From positions 588,501-652,500 of the forward strand of contig NZ_JABWRD020000002.1 of the NCBI RefSeq assembly GCF_014268785.2: a stretch of 64,000 nt of DNA, written 5' to 3'. Shown here one piece after another: positions 25,412 through 33,964 of the stretch (position 1 is the first letter of the stretch; every line of letters starts with the position of its first letter). The translations under genes were made by a program, and so were the position numbers. Source of the DNA: Pseudomonas shirazensis (GTDB lineage: Bacteria; Pseudomonadota; Gammaproteobacteria; Pseudomonadales; Pseudomonadaceae). The notes under the pieces were generated by a model that had not been told where the DNA came from, searched no databases, and was given only the letters and a program-made list of their open reading frames with translations.

Positions 25412-26620
25412 ATGAGTACTACATCGCGTATTTACACCTGGGAGGGCACCGACCGCAGCGGTGCGCGGGTCAGCGGCCAGTGCGAGGGGCGCAGCCCGGC
25501 GTGGGTGCGGGCTGGGCTGTTGCGGCGGGGCATCAGTATTGCGCGGCTGCGGCCGGTTGGTGGCTGGCAGCTGAGTTGGCCGCAGCGGCGGGGTAAGCCG
25601 GATGCGGCGGGGTTCAGTCGGCAGTTGGCGACGCTGCTGAAGGCGGGGGTGCCGTTGTTGCAAGCGTTTGAGGTGATGGGGCGCAGTGGTGGCGACGAGA
25701 GTCTGGGGCGGTTGCTGGTGAAATTGCAGCAGGATGTGGCAGCGGGGTTGGGATTGGCGGATGCGTTACAGCGCCAGCCGCTTTGGTTTGATCGGCTGTA
25801 CTGCAACCTGGTGCGGGTGGGTGAGCAGTCGGGCAAGCTGGATGGGCAGCTGGAGGAGCTGGCGAACATGCTTGAGCAGCGTCAGGCGCTGCAGCGGCGG
25901 GTGCGTAAGGCGATGATTTATCCGCTGCTGCTGTTACTGACGGGGCTGGGGGTTTCGGCGCTGCTGCTGCTGGAGGTGGTGCCGCGCTTTCAGGGGTTGT
26001 TTGCCGGTTTTGACAAGAGCTTGCCGGCGTTCACCCAGTGGGTGCTGGACTTGTCCACAGGGCTGGCGCGGCATGCGCCTTGGCTGGGGGCATTGATGAT
26101 GTTATCCACAGTGGCGCTGCGTTGGCTGTATCGGCACAACGCTGTGGCGCGCTTGTGGATATCTCTGCGGGTGCTTGAGGTGCCGGTGCTGGGGCGGTTG
26201 CTGGCGCAGGCAGCGTTGGCGCGCTTTGCGCGTAGTTTGGGCACGGCGTACGCGGCGGGGGTGCCGTTGCTGGACGCATTGGCGACGGTGGCGTCGGTGA
26301 GTGGTGGCGTGGTGCATGAGCAGGCGATCCTGCGTTTGCGCCAGGGCATGGCCAATGGGCTGGGGTTGCATCAGGCGATGAGTGCGGATCGATTGTTTCC
26401 GCCGTTGTTGGTGCAGCTTGCGGCCATCGGCGAATCCAGTGGCACGCTGGACCAGATGCTGGGCAAGGCGGCCAGTCATTATGAAGAGCAGGTGAGCCAG
26501 GCGCTGGATCAGTTGACCGGCTTGCTTGAGCCGGCCATCGTGCTGATCCTCGGGGTACTGGTGGGTGGTTTGGTGGTGGCGATGTATCTACCGATTTTCC
26601 AGTTGGGTAGTTTGGTCTGA
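25412..26620 (+). CDS. pilC: Type IV pilus inner-membrane platform protein
   Basis: A 402-residue protein with two GspF/PilC domains (FSRQLATLLKAGVPLLQAFE and FARSLGTAYAAGVPLLDALA starts) and three long membrane segments, the last near the C-terminus (VLILGVLVGGLVVAMYLPIF). It is the inner-membrane platform on which the motor ATPases act. The start at 25412 is set by AAGGAG at 25400-25405. In P. aeruginosa pilB precedes pilC; here nothing lies between pilA and pilC, so the assembly ATPase is not encoded in this locus. Confidence 0.92.
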   Translation: MSTTSRIYTWEGTDRSGARVSGQCEGRSPAWVRAGLLRRGISIARLRPVGGWQLSWPQRRGKPDAAGFSRQLATLLKAGVPLLQAFEVMGRSGGDESLGRLLVKLQQDVAAGLGLADALQRQPLWFDRLYCNLVRVGEQSGKLDGQLEELANMLEQRQALQRRVRKAMIYPLLLLLTGLGVSALLLLEVVPRFQGLFAGFDKSLPAFTQWVLDLSTGLARHAPWLGALMMLSTVALRWLYRHNAVARLWISLRVLEVPVLGRLLAQAALARFARSLGTAYAAGVPLLDALATVASVSGGVVHEQAILRLRQGMANGLGLHQAMSADRLFPPLLVQLAAIGESSGTLDQMLGKAASHYEEQVSQALDQLTGLLEPAIVLILGVLVGGLVVAMYLPIFQLGSLV

Positions 26621-26622
26621 AT

Positions 26623-27489
26623 ATGAATCTGTGGACGCTTTTGACCGCACAGCCGGTTTATTTCATCTGTTTGGCGACACTGCTGGGCTTGCTGGTGGGC
26701 AGCTTCATCAATGTGTTGGTGCACCGTTTGCCGATCATGCTGGAACGGCAGTGGCAGCGTGAAGCGCAGGAAGTGCTGGAGTTGCCGGTCGCCGAACATG
26801 GGCGGTTTGATCTGGCGCTGCCGGCTTCGCATTGCCCGCACTGTGGGCATCGGATCCGGGCTTGGGAGAATATTCCTGTGCTCAGTTACCTGCTGCTGCG
26901 GGGGCGTTGTGCGGGGTGCAAGGGGTCGATCAGCGTGCGTTATCCGCTGGTGGAGCTGGCGTGTGCGGGGCTGTCGCTGGTGGTGGCATGGCACTACGGG
27001 CCTGGGCTGCAGGCGCTGTCTGCGCTGTTACTGACCTGGTGCCTGCTGGCGTTGAGCTTGATCGACAGCGAGCATCAGTTGCTGCCCGATGTGCTGGTGC
27101 TGCCGATGCTGTGGATCGGTTTGATGCTCAATGCCACGGGTATGTTCGTGCCGTTGCCGGACGCGCTGTGGGGCGCGGTGATGGGCTACCTGAGCCTGTG
27201 GACGGTGTTCTGGCTATTCAAACTGGTGACCGGCAAGGACGGTATGGGCTATGGCGACTTCAAGCTGCTGGCGATGTTCGGCGCCTGGGGCGGCTGGCAG
27301 GTGCTGCCGTTGACGCTGTTGTTGTCGTCGCTGGTCGGGGCACTGATCGGCCTGTGTTTGCTGCGTTGGCGTAATGCTTCGCTGGGCACGGCGATGCCGT
27401 TTGGTCCGTATCTGGCAATTGCGGGGTGGATTGCTGTGCTCTGGGGTGATGAAATGTACGCCTCTTACCTGCAACTGCTTGGAATCTGA
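26623..27489 (+). CDS. pilD: Prepilin peptidase and N-methyltransferase
   Basis: A 288-residue inner-membrane aspartyl protease. The cytoplasmic zinc-binding loop with two CxxC pairs (CPHCGH and CAGCKG) precedes [12 protein letters not shown] sequences, and the catalytic aspartates lie in [11 protein letters not shown] and [11 protein letters not shown]. It cuts and methylates prepilins such as PilA and the minor pilins at 49.9-52.4 kb, and probably type II secretion pseudopilins. It begins two bases after pilC and its stop overlaps the coaE ATG. Confidence 0.95.
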   Translation: MNLWTLLTAQPVYFICLATLLGLLVGSFINVLVHRLPIMLERQWQREAQEVLELPVAEHGRFDLALPASHCPHCGHRIRAWENIPVLSYLLLRGRCAGCKGSISVRYPLVELACAGLSLVVAWHYGPGLQALSALLLTWCLLALSLIDSEHQLLPDVLVLPMLWIGLMLNATGMFVPLPDALWGAVMGYLSLWTVFWLFKLVTGKDGMGYGDFKLLAMFGAWGGWQVLPLTLLLSSLVGALIGLCLLRWRNASLGTAMPFGPYLAIAGWIAVLWGDEMYASYLQLLGI

Positions 27490-28112
27490 TGACCACTGCG
27501 GCGTTTTCCCCTTGGATCCTGGGCCTGACCGGCGGCATCGGCAGCGGCAAGAGTGCTGCGGCCGAGCGTTTTGTCGAGCTGGGTGTGCACCTGGTCGACG
27601 CTGATCAGGCTGCGCGCTGGGTGGTCGAGCCTGGGCGGCCAGCGTTGGCCAGTATCGTCGAGCGCTTTGGCGCAGGCGTGCTGCAGGGCGATGGCCAGCT
27701 CGATCGAGCGGCACTGCGCCAGCTGATTTTTGCCGACCCTGAACAGCGGCGCTGGCTTGAAGCGTTGCTGCACCCGTTGATCGGACAGGAGATCTTCAGC
27801 TATCTGGCCAAGGCCGAGTCGCCCTATGCGGTGTATGTTTCGCCGCTGTTGATCGAGTCGGGGCAGTATCGCAAGACCCAGCGCGTGCTGGTGATCGATG
27901 TGCCGCAGGCGCTGCAAGTGCAGCGTACATTGCAGCGCGACGGCACCAGCCCTGAGCAGGTGCAGGCGATTCTGGCGGCGCAGGCGACTCGTGAGGAGCG
28001 CTTGCAGCATGCCGACGATGTGCTGGTGAATGATCGCGATGTGCCTTGGCTGCACGAGCAGATCGACCAGTTGCACCACTTTTACCTGACTTTACGAGGA
28101 GGCCAGCCATGA
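27489..28112 (+). CDS. coaE: Dephospho-CoA kinase
   Basis: A 207-residue P-loop kinase with [12 protein letters not shown] at about residues 13-24 and the DADQAAR motif typical of CoaE. It phosphorylates the 3'-hydroxyl of dephospho-CoA in the last step of coenzyme A synthesis. The ATG shares a base with the pilD stop (TGATG), and its own stop overlaps the yacG ATG, so pilC-pilD-coaE-yacG are one transcription unit, an order widely kept in gamma-proteobacteria. Confidence 0.95.
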   Translation: MTTAAFSPWILGLTGGIGSGKSAAAERFVELGVHLVDADQAARWVVEPGRPALASIVERFGAGVLQGDGQLDRAALRQLIFADPEQRRWLEALLHPLIGQEIFSYLAKAESPYAVYVSPLLIESGQYRKTQRVLVIDVPQALQVQRTLQRDGTSPEQVQAILAAQATREERLQHADDVLVNDRDVPWLHEQIDQLHHFYLTLRGGQP

Positions 28113-28309
28113 GCCAGCCGTTGTCCGTTGATTGCCCAACCTGTGGCGCACCTGTGGAATGGACCGAGGCCAGCGTCAATCGGCCGTTTTGCTCCGATCG
28201 CTGTAAATTGATCGACCTTGGCGCCTGGGCGGCCGAGGAACACAAGATTGCCAGCGCGCCGGAATCGGAAGATGAGTTGTATTCGGCTGATCTGGAGCCG
28301 CGTCACTGA
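28109..28309 (+). CDS. yacG: DNA gyrase inhibitor YacG
   Basis: A 66-residue zinc protein with CPTCGAP and [11 protein letters not shown], the four-cysteine motif of YacG, followed by an acidic tail. E. coli YacG binds GyrB and inhibits gyrase supercoiling. The ATG at 28109 follows GAGG and overlaps the coaE stop as ATGA. Confidence 0.92.
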   Translation: MSQPLSVDCPTCGAPVEWTEASVNRPFCSDRCKLIDLGAWAAEEHKIASAPESEDELYSADLEPRH

Positions 28310-28331
28310 GTCCACGCCTGGATGATGGGCC

Positions 28332-29012
28332 TCAGTGCTCGTCATCCTTCCACGGCGCCTGCAGGTAGCGGGTGCGGTTGAAGGTCTCCAGCCATTCCGG
28401 GCAGAACACCACCAGTGCGCTGATGACCATGCCGTTGATAAAGGCTTCGGGAAACATCATCAGCCACAGGTAACCGACAAAGTCCGTTAGCCACTCGGGC
28501 ATGGCGAACAGGCCATCAACCCAGAGCAGGCCCAGCGCAGCCGTCAGGCACAGCAGGGCTGACAGCGCAGCGGCGAAAAAGCCTGAAAAGATATAGATAA
28601 ACAGGTTACGCGGCTGCGCGCGCTCGACCAGGATTGCGCAGGTTTCGGTAACCAGCACGGGCAGGCCGACGATCAGCAGGCCGTTGATGCCGAGCGCGGC
28701 CAGGTCCTGTCGGCCCAGCGCCAGCAAGCCGAGTTGGGCGATGAAGCCTGCGACGATTGCCAACGGCCAGTCGAGCAGTAAGGTTACGGCAGTCATGCCG
28801 ATGAAGTGGTAGGAGACGCCGGTGTCGAAGTCGCGGCGCACCAGCCACAGCGCAAACAAGGCGAATATCGCGCCGAACAGCAGGTGTTGGCGGCGGCGGT
28901 CGCTGCACAGTTCGATCCAGCTGCTGCGGGATATGGCCCAGAGCAGCAGTGGCAGGTAAGCCAGCCAGCCGAGGGTGAGGCTGGTGGTGGACAGGACCTG
29001 TGCGCTGATCAC
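28332..29012 (-). CDS. CbiM-like energy-coupling-factor permease of unknown substrate
   Basis: A 226-residue protein with six or seven membrane segments. YHFIGMTAVTLLLDWPLAIV resembles the conserved metal-binding second block of CbiM/NikM-type S components (COG3235 group). The start is GTG at 29012, preceded by AGGAG at eight bases. No ATPase or CbiQ-like partner is encoded nearby, and this group is often found alone in Pseudomonas. Cobalt, nickel or a role unrelated to ECF transport are all possible. It converges on yacG, with 22 bases between. Confidence 0.7.
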   Translation of the reverse strand: MISAQVLSTTSLTLGWLAYLPLLLWAISRSSWIELCSDRRRQHLLFGAIFALFALWLVRRDFDTGVSYHFIGMTAVTLLLDWPLAIVAGFIAQLGLLALGRQDLAALGINGLLIVGLPVLVTETCAILVERAQPRNLFIYIFSGFFAAALSALLCLTAALGLLWVDGLFAMPEWLTDFVGYLWLMMFPEAFINGMVISALVVFCPEWLETFNRTRYLQAPWKDDEH

Positions 29013-29065
29013 GTTTGATGTCTCCTGTGTTGACTATCCATTCTTCCAAACCTGGCGCGCTCGGC

Positions 29066-29180
29066 GTAGGAGCGGCCTTGTGTCGCGAAAGGGCTGCGCA
29101 GCGGCCCCACATTTTCAGCTTCGCCGCTGATATCGCCGGGCCAGCTTCGCTGGCCTTTCGCGACACAAGGCCGCTCCTAC
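29066..29180. repeat. REP-like intergenic inverted repeat, copy 1
   Basis: GTAGGAGCGGCCTTGTGTCG is matched at the other end by its reverse complement, with about 60 bases between the arms including shorter internal palindromes. It is an extragenic palindromic element of the kind scattered through Pseudomonas genomes. A second copy with the same arms is at 60366-60485. Confidence 0.85.
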
Positions 29181-29263
29181 GGGACCGCGTTGACCTGGAG
29201 GTGGGCTGATTTACATCGTTAAACAACATCTTACCTTCACAGATTAGCGGCTAAGCTTGAGCC

Positions 29264-29893
29264 ATGGATGACTCAGATTACCTGCGCCTGCTCACAATTC
29301 AGGCCGAACAGGCCAATGCCTTTCTGTCCAATGCCCGCAAATGGGAACGCGAGCGTTGGGTCTGCCAGCGCCTGCTGCAGGGGCTGAACATTCCCTACCG
29401 CAACGAAGACTTCACCCCGGCCGGGCAGGAGCCGCCGGACGTGCTGTTTCGCGACGCGGCATTCGAGGTATTTTTCGTGCTCGATGAGGGTCGGCGGCTG
29501 AATGACGAGTGGCGCGAAGAGCTGCAACGGCGGCGCAGTGCTTTCTCGCTGAGCCAGCTGGTACGGCGCGAAGCCCGGCCCAGACGCATCAGCGCGCAGG
29601 AACTGCTGCTGCGCCTGGCACCAACCTTGCGCAAGAAAGCCCACAATTACCGCGAGCGCGGCCTGGAGCTGAACGAGCTGGATATAATCGCTTTTGCCAG
29701 CCTCAAGCGGGAAGTGCTCGACCTGAACAGCCATTTCCCGCCGCCGACCGAATACCTGCGCCAGGGCTGGCGGTCGTTGTCGCTGGTCGGACCAACCTTT
29801 GCCCGGGTGCTGTTCGCCCACCCGGACGCGCCGGATTTTCTGCGCGGCAACCTGGGACGCAGTATCGTTTTCGATGTCGGGATCAGTCTTTGA
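29264..29893 (+). CDS. DUF1780 family protein
   Basis: A 209-residue soluble protein matching my memory of the Pseudomonas DUF1780 family, described as having a nuclease-like fold. The segment PPDVLFRDAAFEVFFVLDEGRR gives a D-x20-E pattern of the PD-(D/E)XK type but without an obvious lysine. No catalytic activity is claimed. It is transcribed toward a 57-residue membrane protein and ndh. Confidence 0.65.
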   Translation: MDDSDYLRLLTIQAEQANAFLSNARKWERERWVCQRLLQGLNIPYRNEDFTPAGQEPPDVLFRDAAFEVFFVLDEGRRLNDEWREELQRRRSAFSLSQLVRREARPRRISAQELLLRLAPTLRKKAHNYRERGLELNELDIIAFASLKREVLDLNSHFPPPTEYLRQGWRSLSLVGPTFARVLFAHPDAPDFLRGNLGRSIVFDVGISL

Positions 29894-30025
29894 TCCACTG
29901 CCGAGAGTCTTTGCAGCGGCGTACACTCGGCGGCATAGACAGAAAGTATTATCATTCGTTGCTGCCTGGTGCGCGAACCCTGTAGCGTTCGTGCAGTCTC
30001 AAGCGTCTATCTGACGAGGCCCGCC

Positions 30026-30199
30026 ATGACCAGCCGCCTGAATCCTGAAGATCAGCGTCGCGTCGATGAGTATCTCAAAGCCCCTCAGCACCAAGTCGAG
30101 CGCAGGCCTTTTCGGCCATGGCTGCTCCTGGCGCTAGTGGTGGCAGTGACCATCGGTCTGGGCCTCTTGAGTCGTTTGTTGAGTGGACTGGTGCTATGA
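30026..30199 (+). CDS. Small DUF3094-type membrane protein
   Basis: A 57-residue protein starting MTSRLNPEDQRRVDEYL, with a basic linker and one C-terminal membrane helix (WLLLALVVAVTIGLGLL). The LNPEDQ-x-RVDEYL opening is as I recall for DUF3094. Probably an inner-membrane protein with the N-terminus in the cytoplasm; function unknown. Confidence 0.65.
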   Translation: MTSRLNPEDQRRVDEYLKAPQHQVERRPFRPWLLLALVVAVTIGLGLLSRLLSGLVL

Positions 30200-30280
30200 G
30201 CTGCGTTGCGCTCGCCCTCCCCTCGGCTACGACGCCGGCCCTCAGGGCCAAGCATTCGTTTAACCTTATGAGATATCTCC

Positions 30281-31576
30281 ATGACACATCGCATTGTGAT
30301 TGTCGGCGGCGGCGCCGGCGGCCTGGAACTGGCGACCCGCCTGGGTAAAAGCCTGGGCAAGAGCAAAAAGGCCGAAATCACCCTGGTCGACGCCAACCTG
30401 ACCCACATCTGGAAACCGCTGCTGCACGAAGTGGCGGCCGGCTCGCTGAACTCTTCGGAAGACGAGCTCAACTACGTCGCCCAGGCCAAATGGAACCACT
30501 TCAACTTCCAGCTCGGCCGCATGAGTGGTCTAGAGCGTGAGAGCAAGCAGATCCAGCTGGCGGCAACCCTCGACGAAAACGGTCGCGAACTGCTCCCGGC
30601 GCGCACACTAGGCTACGACACGCTGGTGATTGCAGTTGGCAGCAATACCAATGATTTCGGCACCTTGGGCGCGGCGCAGCACTGCTTGTTCCTCGACAGC
30701 CGCAAGCAGGCCGAGCGCTTCCATCAGCAGCTGCTCAATCACTACCTGCGCGCCCATGCCGGTAATGCAGCGGGCGAAAAAATCAGCGTGGCCATCGTCG
30801 GTGCCGGCGCCACGGGCGTCGAGCTGGCCGCTGAGCTGCACAACGCCGCGCACGAGCTGGCAGCCTACGGCCTGGACAAGATCCAGCCGCAAGACATGCA
30901 CATCACACTGATCGAAGCCGGCCCGCGCGTGTTGCCGGCATTGCCTGAGCGCATCAGCGTGCCAGTGCACAAGACCCTGGAGAAACTCGGGGTAACGGTG
31001 CTGACCAACGCCTCGGTCAGTGAAGTGACCGAAGATGGCCTGAAAACCGCCTCCGGCGAAGTGATCCAGGCCAGCCTCAAAGTATGGGCGGCAGGTATTC
31101 GTGCGCCGGGCTTCCTCAAGGACATTGACGGCCTGGAAAGCAACCGAATCAACCAGCTGCTGGTGCGCCCTACCCTGCAGACCACACTGGATGACGATAT
31201 CTTCGCTTTTGGCGACTGCGCTGCATGCCCACAACCGGGCAGCGACCGCAATGTGCCGCCTCGCGCGCAGGCTGCACATCAGCAGGCCTCGATGCTGGCC
31301 AAGAGCCTGAAAGCGCGCCTGGACAACAAGCCGCTGCCAACCTATGCCTACAAGGATTACGGCTCGCTGGTATCGCTGTCGCGCTTCTCGGCAGTGGGCA
31401 ATCTGATGGGTAACCTGACCGGCAGCGTGATGCTGGAAGGCTGGCTGGCGCGGATGTTTTATGTGTCGCTGTATCGCATGCACCAGATGGCGCTGTATGG
31501 CGCGTTCCGCACGGCGATGCTGATGATCGGCAGCAAGATCGGCCGCGGCACCGAACCGCGACTCAAGCTGCACTGA
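30281..31576 (+). CDS. ndh: Type II NADH dehydrogenase
   Basis: A 431-residue flavoprotein. The FAD-binding GGGAGGLELA motif is at residues 9-18, the NADH-binding VGAGATGVELAAEL near 171-184, and DDDIFAFGDCAA the later FAD contact. KPLLHEVAAG is typical of NDH-2. It passes electrons from NADH to quinone on the inner face of the membrane without pumping protons. The amphipathic C-terminus (YRMHQMALYGAFRTAMLMIG) is the likely membrane anchor. Confidence 0.92.
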   Translation: MTHRIVIVGGGAGGLELATRLGKSLGKSKKAEITLVDANLTHIWKPLLHEVAAGSLNSSEDELNYVAQAKWNHFNFQLGRMSGLERESKQIQLAATLDENGRELLPARTLGYDTLVIAVGSNTNDFGTLGAAQHCLFLDSRKQAERFHQQLLNHYLRAHAGNAAGEKISVAIVGAGATGVELAAELHNAAHELAAYGLDKIQPQDMHITLIEAGPRVLPALPERISVPVHKTLEKLGVTVLTNASVSEVTEDGLKTASGEVIQASLKVWAAGIRAPGFLKDIDGLESNRINQLLVRPTLQTTLDDDIFAFGDCAACPQPGSDRNVPPRAQAAHQQASMLAKSLKARLDNKPLPTYAYKDYGSLVSLSRFSAVGNLMGNLTGSVMLEGWLARMFYVSLYRMHQMALYGAFRTAMLMIGSKIGRGTEPRLKLH

Positions 31577-31589
31577 TGTAAAGACTGCC

Positions 31590-31609
31590 GGGCCGCAGCC
31601 TTGCGGCCC
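31590..31609. terminator. GC-rich hairpin after ndh
   Basis: GGGCCGCA and TGCGGCCC pair over a short loop, just beyond the ndh stop and before the end of the converging AraC gene. There is no T tract, so it may only stabilise the ends of both transcripts. Confidence 0.4.
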
Positions 31610-31625
31610 CGGTGGCTACGCCTCG

Positions 31626-32426
31626 CTAACCGCCTCTCCTGCCGCCTGCCGACTCCGCCATATAGCGACTCGGCACCTCGCCCAGCACCCGCTTGAAAAC
31701 AGTCGCAAAGGCACTTGAGCTGCTGTAGCCAAGCGCTACTGCCACCTGCGTGACTGGCTCGCCGTTGCCCAACCTGATCACCGCCGCGTGCAGGCAAGCC
31801 TGTTGCCGCCATTCGATGAAGCTGATGCCGGTCTGCGCCCTGAACACGCGGGTGAACGTGCGCCGGCTCATGGCCGTGCGCTGGGCCATGGCGTCAATGC
31901 CGACCTCCAGTGAAGGCTGCTCGAGAAACTCGCGGCAGGCCTGCGCCAGCCGCGGCTCTTGTGGCAGTGGCGCATTCAGCGACAGCGCTGGCATGGCCGC
32001 TATCTCATGCAACAACAGGCCCATCAGGTGGCCATCACGCCCCTCTGCGGAATAAAGCGCAGGGACCTCAATCGCCTTGTCCAGCAACTGCCGTAGCAGT
32101 GCAGATACACCGTACACCTGGCACGCCTCCGGCAAGCCCAAAGCCAGTGCAGCAGGCTCGCGGATATAGGTGTTGAGCATGGTGACCGGGCCACACATGT
32201 GCATGGCATGACCCAGCCGCGCCGGCACCCAGATAGCCCGCTGGGGCGGCACTACCCAATTACCCCTGTCGGTAAACACGGTGATGACGCCACATGAGGC
32301 ATAAGCAAACTGTCCGCGCTGATGGCTGTGCGCGGCAAATACCTGGCCGTCGGCGTAATCACGCACCGTCACCACCGCATCACGCGGGACGTTCTGGTAA
32401 GGATCAAGACCGAAAGATTCTTCCAT
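31626..32426 (-). CDS. AraC-family regulator
   Basis: A 266-residue protein. The N-terminal cupin contains HSHQRGQF and WVVPPQRAIWVPARLGHAM, and the C-terminus has two helix-turn-helix motifs (DAMAQRTAMSRRTFTRVFRA and TQVAVALGYSSSSAFATVFKR) as in AraC. It is divergent from an EamA-type exporter at 32537, separated by about 110 bases, and so probably controls that gene in response to a small molecule. Confidence 0.88.
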   Translation of the reverse strand: MEESFGLDPYQNVPRDAVVTVRDYADGQVFAAHSHQRGQFAYASCGVITVFTDRGNWVVPPQRAIWVPARLGHAMHMCGPVTMLNTYIREPAALALGLPEACQVYGVSALLRQLLDKAIEVPALYSAEGRDGHLMGLLLHEIAAMPALSLNAPLPQEPRLAQACREFLEQPSLEVGIDAMAQRTAMSRRTFTRVFRAQTGISFIEWRQQACLHAAVIRLGNGEPVTQVAVALGYSSSSAFATVFKRVLGEVPSRYMAESAGGRRGG

Positions 32427-32536
32427 GGCCTGATTTTAATGATAGTTGGCCTCAAGCTGAAAGCAGGCCAGCGCCATTTCTCGCATATTTCCCGCTCTCG
32501 CGCCTGTGCGCTCGTTGTTCCGGGAAAAGTCTGACA

Positions 32537-33445
32537 ATGCAAAAAAAGCACCTGTGCCTGGCCGTCATGGTCACGGCCATCTGGGGGTTGAACTTCCCCA
32601 TCACCAAGCTCGGCCTGGCCGAGATCGATCCGCTGCTGCTGACCGCGCTGCGCTTCAGCCTTGCCGCCCTGCCTTGGGTATTCGTGGTCAAGCGGCCGCA
32701 GGTCAGGTTTCGCTGGCTGGCCGGCTACGGCTTGATCTTCGGCGTGGCCATGTGGGCGCTTATCAACCAAGGCATCGCCTTGGGCGTACCACCTGGCAGT
32801 GCCTCGCTGCTGATTCAGCTAAGTGCGTTTTTCACCTTGGGCTGGGGCGTATTGTGGTTTGGCGAAAGCCTGAATCGGCCACAACTGATCGGCATATGCC
32901 TGGCGGCTCTTGGCCTGTTCGTCGTGCTGGTGGATGGCTCAGGCACCGTCAGCACGGTCGGTTTAGCACTGGTAATCGCCAGCGCCCTGGCCTGGAGCAT
33001 CGGCAATGTACTGATCAAAAAGTCGAAGGTGCAGGAAATCTTTGCTTTTGTGGTCTGGGCCAGCCTGTTCCCGCCAATCCCGCTATTACTGCTGACCTGG
33101 CTTGCACACGGCTCAGCACCATTCACCGCGCTGCCGGCCCAGTTGCACGGGTTTACCTTGTTTTCGCTGGCGTTTCAGGTATACGGCGCGACGCTGTTTT
33201 GCTACTGGGGGTGGAACCTGCTGCTGCGCGAATACCCGGTATCACAGGTAGCACCGCTGTCGCTGCTGATCCCGCTGTTCGGCATCGTCAGCTCGATGTT
33301 AATACTGGGGCAATGGCCAAGTGCATTGGGGTTGGCGGCGATGCTGCTGATCTTGCTGGCGCTCGCCGTCGGAGCACGCCCTGGAAAGGCTGTGCCGGCA
33401 GGTCGGCAACGTGGCGGGGGCAGGCGGGAAAACCTGCAGAGATAA
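32537..33445 (+). CDS. EamA/DMT-family exporter
   Basis: A 302-residue protein with ten predicted membrane helices in two EamA repeats; the first begins IWGLNFPITKLGLAEIDPLLL and the second near TVGLALVIASALAWSIGN. E. coli EamA exports cysteine pathway metabolites; other family members move amino acids or sugars. The ATG at 32537 gives the expected start at the first helix. The C-terminal tail (GRQRGGGRRENLQR) is basic and cytoplasmic. Confidence 0.85.
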   Translation: MQKKHLCLAVMVTAIWGLNFPITKLGLAEIDPLLLTALRFSLAALPWVFVVKRPQVRFRWLAGYGLIFGVAMWALINQGIALGVPPGSASLLIQLSAFFTLGWGVLWFGESLNRPQLIGICLAALGLFVVLVDGSGTVSTVGLALVIASALAWSIGNVLIKKSKVQEIFAFVVWASLFPPIPLLLLTWLAHGSAPFTALPAQLHGFTLFSLAFQVYGATLFCYWGWNLLLREYPVSQVAPLSLLIPLFGIVSSMLILGQWPSALGLAAMLLILLALAVGARPGKAVPAGRQRGGGRRENLQR

Positions 33446-33459
33446 AATCCAGACAAAGA

Positions 33460-33488
33460 AAAAGGGCACCTCAGTCGAGGTGCCCTTC
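33460..33488 (-). terminator. Rho-independent terminator after tRNA cluster, copy 1
   Basis: On the minus strand AAGGGCACCTC pairs with GAGGTGCCCTT around a four-base loop and leads into a T tract. It ends the tRNA transcript and also lies downstream of the EamA gene on the plus strand. Confidence 0.85.
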
Positions 33489-33495
33489 TCTTACA

Positions 33496-33571
33496 TGGTG
33501 GGTCGTGTAGGATTCGAACCTACGACCAATTGGTTAAAAGCCAACTGCTCTACCAACTGAGCTAACGACCC
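33496..33571 (-). tRNA. tRNA-Lys (anticodon TTT), copy 1
   Basis: The reverse complement starts GGGTCGTTAGCTCAGTTGG, has anticodon TTT in the loop CTTTTAA, T loop TTCGAAT, and ends with encoded CCA. The sequence is the same as the copy at 33727-33802. Confidence 0.97.
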
Positions 33572-33577
33572 GGAATA

Positions 33578-33654
33578 TGGTCGGGGTGAGGGGATTCGAA
33601 CTCCTGACATCCTGCTCCCAAAGCAGGCGCGCTACCGGACTGCGCTACACCCCG
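33578..33654 (-). tRNA. tRNA-Pro (anticodon TGG), copy 1
   Basis: The reverse complement starts CGGGGTGTAGCGCAGTCCGG, has anticodon TGG, T loop TTCGAAT and encoded CCA; 77 bases. It is repeated at 33809-33885. Confidence 0.97.
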
Positions 33655-33693
33655 AAAGTGAAACTGTACAAAAGCAAACGCTAGACGAAGAAA

Positions 33694-33719
33694 AAGGGCA
33701 CCTCAATCGAGGTACCCTT
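33694..33719 (-). terminator. Degenerate terminator between the tRNA repeats, copy 2
   Basis: This is the counterpart of the terminator at 33460-33488, with one stem position changed to a G-T wobble and a loop change. It lies inside the tRNA cluster, between the two Lys-Pro pairs, so it may lower expression of the downstream pair. Confidence 0.6.
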
Positions 33720-33726
33720 ATCTTAC

Positions 33727-33802
33727 TGGTGGGTCGTGTAGGATTCGAACCTACGACCAATTGGTTAAAAGCCAACTGCTCTACCAACTGAGCTAACGAC
33801 CC
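33727..33802 (-). tRNA. tRNA-Lys (anticodon TTT), copy 2
   Basis: Same fold and sequence as the first tRNA-Lys, 231 bases away. Acceptor GGGTCGT, anticodon TTT, encoded CCA. Confidence 0.97.
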
Positions 33803-33808
33803 GGAAAA

Positions 33809-33885
33809 TGGTCGGGGTGAGGGGATTCGAACTCCTGACATCCTGCTCCCAAAGCAGGCGCGCTACCGGACTGCGCTACACCCCG
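33809..33885 (-). tRNA. tRNA-Pro (anticodon TGG), copy 2
   Basis: Same fold and sequence as the first tRNA-Pro, 231 bases away. Acceptor CGGGGTG, anticodon TGG, encoded CCA. Confidence 0.97.
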
Positions 33886-33888
33886 AAA

Positions 33889-33964
33889 TGGCTCCGCGAC
33901 CTGGACTCGAACCAGGGACCCAATGATTAACAGTCATTTGCTCTACCGACTGAGCTATCGCGGA
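33889..33964 (-). tRNA. tRNA-Asn (anticodon GTT)
   Basis: The reverse complement starts TCCGCGATAGCTCAGTCGG, has anticodon GTT, T loop TTCGAGT and encoded CCA. It is the first gene of the minus-strand cluster Asn-Pro-Lys-Pro-Lys. Confidence 0.97.

Larger units (their letters stand above)
33451..33888. repeat. Tandem duplication of a terminator-tRNA-Lys-tRNA-Pro unit
   Basis: Two units with a period of 231-232 bases: 33451 to about 33657 and 33683 to 33888. Each has the AGAC-AAGAAAAAGGGCACC terminator, tRNA-Lys and tRNA-Pro with nearly identical spacers. The spacer between units is unrelated. Confidence 0.9.
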
